DNA from: Whitmania pigra
Taxonomy: Eukaryota > Annelida > Clitellata > Hirudinida > Haemopidae
Reading direction: 5' to 3'
Assembly (NCBI GenBank): GCA_021613335.1
Contig: JAJTWR010000314.1
Span: 819,501 to 883,500, forward strand
Length of the DNA stretch: 64,000 nucleotides
Shown here one piece after another: positions 60,236 through 64,000 of this stretch (position 1 is its first letter; every line of letters begins with the position of its first letter). The position numbers and the translations under genes were made by a program. The notes below the pieces were generated by a model. It ran no database searches. It was not told the origin of the DNA and saw only the letters and a program-made list of their open reading frames with translations.

Positions 60236-61375
60236 ATGTTCGACAAGGAAAGTTTCCAGTGGTTTTTATCAAAATCTATAACTTTATACTGCAAAAGCGT
60301 TCTGCCAAATTCATCCTTCAGGGTGGATGTAATGATTGGGATAACCGTCAACGATGCAGATGTAGCCACATTAGTATGCTTCTCGGAGTCAATTGTTAGG
60401 AGTGAGAATGAGTTAGAGGCTCAGCCATCTAGCGCACAAATTGCACTAAAAGGAAAAGTCAAACAAGAAGAAGGTGAAGAATCACATAACCCCATGAGTG
60501 CTACTAAAGATTTACCTAATGTTGACACAAAAATTGATCACAATACTAACCAAGATTTTGAAGAATCACCAGAACCAAAAATTTCTATGCGTCAAAGCAG
60601 TGGAAGGTTTGCAGAGAGCAACTATCACAAGACAGAAGTCAAGCAAGAAGTTCAGGAAAACTTAGGAGACTGTGAAGAAAATGGTTATGATGAAGACTGT
60701 TATGTTGATGAGCCAGAGGTGGAAGGTGACATGACCCAAAACTCATACAGTCAGGAAGCATGGAACGAAGAGGAGTGGAACGACCCAAATTTTCTACACA
60801 GCAAGATGAATCCGGACAACCTAGAGACCTCGCAACGACAAGTCCATTCCATGCAAAAGCCGCACAGAAGGAGCAGGGTCCAAAGGATCAAGATTGACCA
60901 GAACCAAACCATGGCAAGTTGATCTTTGTACTTGTTTCAGTTACGATTGCCTTAGCTAGATTGTCAGAAAAGGTTTGACGTTGGTGTCGGCATTTGGGCA
61001 GAGATTTTCTAATCATGCAACGTTTGTCTCGTTAAGGAAACTTACGGATGCGGCGTACAGCCCTCGTCTTCAGAGTATAACAACCTCATGCAAGACATTT
61101 GCACGACCATGGTCAATCAAGCCACGGAGTTTTCCAAGAGGAAGAATGGGATCCAGGGATCGCTGCCTTCGACATCCCCCGTCACCTGCCACATATGTCA
61201 CGCCACCCTGAGCAACACGCTTTGCCTTCGAAACCACATTCAGGGCACGCACCTTGCCCTGAAACTGAAGAAGTGCAACCTCTGCGGAGAAACCTTCAAG
61301 TGGCCGATGCAACTGGCCAGACACAAAAAGCGCGTGCACGGGGGAGGAGCCTACTTTAATATTTATAACGCTTGA
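60236..61375 (+). CDS. Two-finger C2H2 zinc-finger protein
   Basis: Probable nuclear DNA- or protein-binding factor. Exon 1 is 60236-60913, with the start chosen at the ATG followed by FDKESFQWF; an in-frame ATG-type start exists upstream at 60113. Exon 2 is 61061-61375. The join is in phase if the donor is GC (ATG|GCAAGT), the form typical of GC-AG introns. The product is about 330 residues. The N-terminal 60 residues are hydrophobic and look folded. A long acidic segment with lysine-glutamate motifs (VKQEE, VKQEV) follows; these match the psi-K-x-E sumoylation pattern. Two C2H2 fingers near the C terminus both fit C-x2-C-x12-H-x4-H: CHIC...HIQGTH and CNLC...HKKRVH. I do not recognise an orthologue. 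AATAAA at 61971 is the likely poly(A) signal. Confidence 0.78.
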
Positions 61376-62067
61376 TCGATCGCCATTCAGACCGGTCGCT
61401 TCGATTCCAACTCAATTTCATTGCGCGGACTCCTTTCGTTGTTCCATCTGCTAGATGTTTTTAAGTCATTTTCAATCTGTTTCATTTCGATATTCAGTAG
61501 TTTAACTTTGCAGAATGCAATTGCTTATTTGTAAGAAAAACTTAGGAGATTTCCTGGTGGGTCCTTGCAGAGTAATTCGGATGGCAAATAGAAAAAATGG
61601 CAGTAAATTCTCCACCTTCTGGCATGTACATACCTGAATCCCAGGCGGTTGCACGGTTCACACCGTTTGCGACCTGTCAACTGTGGCATCGAGACCTCGA
61701 ACGTCCGATCGAAAACTATCGAGACCGATTTCCCAAGTCATTGTTATACATTTTTATTTATTTGTGCCAATCTCAAGATCTTATCTTGAGGTCTCAACAA
61801 TGTTCCTCAAAATCTGTAGGACGATTTTATTGTTTTAAACTGAGGGAATGTTTCATTGTTTAAAGTTTCTTGGACGATCAAAAAGTAATGATTTGTTTTA
61901 GATGTAAAAGCATTTAAAATCGAATGATATTGTTAAGATATTAGAAAGATGTTGCGGAATGCCGTTGTTCAATAAAAATGAGTCAAACATTTAACCTAGA
62001 GACGGCGTCACTGAGGATGAAGGGCTAAATCATTTTGAATGTCTTGCGGCTCCCGTCGGCTCGTCGC
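61376..62067. other. Convergent 3' UTRs
   Basis: This holds the zinc-finger gene 3' UTR, with AATAAA at 61971-61976 (+), and the 3' flank of the minus-strand gene ending at 62068. The open frame at 61597-61863 has no supporting features. Confidence 0.6.
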
Positions 62068-64000
62068 TCACAAGTCTGTCTCGTATAGTATCAGGTGCTC
62101 GTTGTCGTGGTCGTACGCTCCCGTCGAGTTGCCTTTGGTTTCCATGGCGAAAGGATCGAAGATGCTGAAGCTCTGCCACTTGCTGACAGGATAGAGGTCA
62201 TAAAGGCTCGAATATTTTGGCAAAAGTCCCCTCCTGCAGCAGTATCGGTCGTTACAAGCGCTTGCAATTCGGCCTTCATCTAAATTTTCAGGATCGCGAT
62301 CAGTCTTAGAATGTGTCGAAGTTACGGGATGGCCGGAGCCAAGTTGAGATCTCGGAGTACTTATACTCGAATGTTCGTCGACGTCGCAAGCTTTGCAGAT
62401 GCCAGATTGAACGCTAGTGATCGTCTCGGCACTGAACGTACCCTGATTTTTCTTTTCCGTCGGGCTGAAGCAAGCTCTCTCCTTGAAGGAGCACGCTCTG
62501 CCCGGTCTAGGCAATGCACTTGCTCTGTAAGCTTCTTTAAGTTCCAGAGCGTGGTTGTTATTCTCGCAAGGAAGCAAACTCCCATCTTTCTTGGACCAAG
62601 CGGCACAACCGTTGATGAAGTCCTCCTCTATGCTTATCCATCCCTGACTCAAGCCCATGTAAGTTGATGAATTGTTGTCTTTGTTCTCATTGCACGATTT
62701 TCTCCATAGGGAGGCCTCTTCCGAAGGAGCTTCCAAGGAACAGTTGCTGTCGAGCCAAGTGGTGTGGTAGTAAAGAGAAGGACACGGCATGGATTTCAAT
62801 TCCGAACATTTGCTCCTCGCGTCTTGGGACAAAGTCAGCTCGGTGCCTTCCGAATTGAAAGAAAGCTCGGTGCCGTTGACGGAGACGTCCGTGCCGTTGA
62901 ACGGCTTTCTCGTCAGGCAGCACATGAAGGACATGTCGTAATTGACGGCCCCGTCGAATCTCGTGTCATTCTCTCTGGTCGCGTGCACCGGCAAGTCGGA
63001 GCATCCTGGCACGATGATGTCGGAGAAGGGTTTCGCTTGGATCTTGTCGGAGCTCTGGAATTTGTTTCCTGCGTTGGCTTTAAACGTGTTTAACAAATGT
63101 GCCGAGACCGAAAGGGGAGAGATCTCCAGGCAGTACTCAGTCCAATCAGGCGTTCTGGCATCCGTTTCTGAAAGATTCCTTCTGAGCTTTTTGTCGCAGT
63201 TATTTCTGATTCCCGGATTGAAAGGTCCTACGAAGTGAGTGGATATTTCGTTGCAGAAATCGTCTGCCTTGAAGAAGTCGCATTGTTCCGGACATCTGTA
63301 GAGAGACACGTACTTTAGAGAAGAGGATGTTTTAGCTATCTGAAAGCAGCCGGGACGGTCCAAATTAGAGTCGGTGACGACAGTGCCCGACCTGGTCAGA
63401 AATTTGGTGTCGGCGTTTTTTTCTCGACCAATATTCTCGTTCTCCGTGCAAACGCTCGGCTTCTTGTCGCCTTCCGTCTTGGATTCGCTCGTCGTTCCTC
63501 CGTCCACGACCGAAGATGTCAGAGAACTCTTCGCAGAAGCACTGCTTTTTATCGAAGGCATGTCTTTCTCGTGCTTCGCCAGGTTGCCCAACAAGCATTC
63601 AGTGCTGCTACTGGCTATGTGCTTGTTATACTCGTAGGTTGACGAAATGCTCGTCGAACTGTTGTCGGAACCGACCGGCTTCTCGTTTCCCTTCGAGTGG
63701 AGTCCGGTTTCTTGAGGCTTCGAGCTGGTTTGTCCCGATGTTCTTTCCTGAGACTTTGCTTCTGACCAGTACTGGTTTGGCTTTCCTGTGATCACAAAGG
63801 AACTCATGTTTAGAATCAGATCCTCTATGGGATTCTGGCTCTTAAATTGTCTCCTAAGTTTTTTGCCACTGTTGAGTTTCTTTCTCTTCTCTGCTAATTT
63901 TTTGAACAGCGAAGGTTTCAAACAGTTGCTTTCAAGTATCCCAGGTTTTCCTTCGTTATTGGGACTACCGCCTTTGTATCTTTTTCTGGAATTCTTCAAA
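62068..64000 (-). CDS. Unrecognised protein, C-terminal 643 codons (gene continues past window)
   Basis: A minus-strand frame is open from the window edge to a TGA at 62070-62068. It is one uninterrupted exon of at least 1.9 kb with coding-like codon use. The visible part begins with a basic stretch (KNSRKRYKGG, LAEKRKKLNSGKKLRRQFK), which could be a nuclear localisation signal. A short conserved-looking block, SSFVITGKPNQYWSEA, follows, then a long Ser/Thr/Asn/Glu-rich region with scattered cysteines that is probably disordered. The end is aromatic and acidic (PKYSSLYDLYPVSKW, FDPFAMETK, LILYETDL). I see no catalytic motif, membrane segment or known domain. Confidence 0.7.
   Translation of the reverse strand, partial: LKNSRKRYKGGSPNNEGKPGILESNCLKPSLFKKLAEKRKKLNSGKKLRRQFKSQNPIEDLILNMSSFVITGKPNQYWSEAKSQERTSGQTSSKPQETGLHSKGNEKPVGSDNSSTSISSTYEYNKHIASSSTECLLGNLAKHEKDMPSIKSSASAKSSLTSSVVDGGTTSESKTEGDKKPSVCTENENIGREKNADTKFLTRSGTVVTDSNLDRPGCFQIAKTSSSLKYVSLYRCPEQCDFFKADDFCNEISTHFVGPFNPGIRNNCDKKLRRNLSETDARTPDWTEYCLEISPLSVSAHLLNTFKANAGNKFQSSDKIQAKPFSDIIVPGCSDLPVHATRENDTRFDGAVNYDMSFMCCLTRKPFNGTDVSVNGTELSFNSEGTELTLSQDARSKCSELKSMPCPSLYYHTTWLDSNCSLEAPSEEASLWRKSCNENKDNNSSTYMGLSQGWISIEEDFINGCAAWSKKDGSLLPCENNNHALELKEAYRASALPRPGRACSFKERACFSPTEKKNQGTFSAETITSVQSGICKACDVDEHSSISTPRSQLGSGHPVTSTHSKTDRDPENLDEGRIASACNDRYCCRRGLLPKYSSLYDLYPVSKWQSFSIFDPFAMETKGNSTGAYDHDNEHLILYETDL

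Noticed and set aside
62311..63791. Several plus-strand open frames of 87-118 codons
   Set aside because: They overlap the long minus-strand exon and look like its shadows.

Overview
The window is animal genomic DNA. It is AT-rich, its genes are split by GT-AG introns, its introns and spacers are full of (ATT)n and (CAT)n microsatellites, and it carries SINE-like and LINE-like elements. The gene set (KASH-domain nesprin-like giant, USP53/54-type ubiquitin protease, ABCD4-type transporters, SH2-C1-RhoGAP chimaerin, CARD protein) is metazoan. Repeat style and gene content suggest an invertebrate, perhaps a lophotrochozoan such as an annelid; that placement is inference, not proof. I assembled the exon models by hand by matching reading frames, splice dinucleotides and intron phases. 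Nearly all joins keep phase; exceptions are stated.

Layout. (1) 2915-21161, +: 3' part of a giant nuclear-envelope KASH protein, about 5,330 codons visible, with a 12-kb exon and an array of twelve 107-residue repeats. (2) 23032-30203, -: USP53/54-like protein in ten exons, convergent with gene 1, its introns packed with trinucleotide repeats. (3) 33691-39912 and 42458-47109, both -: two tandem ABCD4-like half-transporters with almost identical exon sizes. (4) 47345-48515: decayed 5'-truncated non-LTR retrotransposon. (5) 49073-55327, +: complete chimaerin. (6) 56971-58931, +: three-exon protein with an N-terminal CARD and a C-terminal half I cannot assign. (7) 60236-61375, +: two-finger C2H2 protein. 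(8) 62068 to the window end, -: C-terminal part of an unrecognised protein.

These are independent genes and nothing suggests an operon or one shared pathway. Nesprin-like proteins tether nuclei to the cytoskeleton; ABCD4 proteins handle lysosomal cobalamin; chimaerin down-regulates Rac in response to diacylglycerol; the CARD protein probably acts in death-fold signalling. The most unusual items are the homogenised 107-residue array with signs of multi-unit duplication, the compact KASH tail, the CARD protein with an unassigned C-terminal half, and the duplicated ABCD4 pair in which one copy has switched a GT donor to GC.
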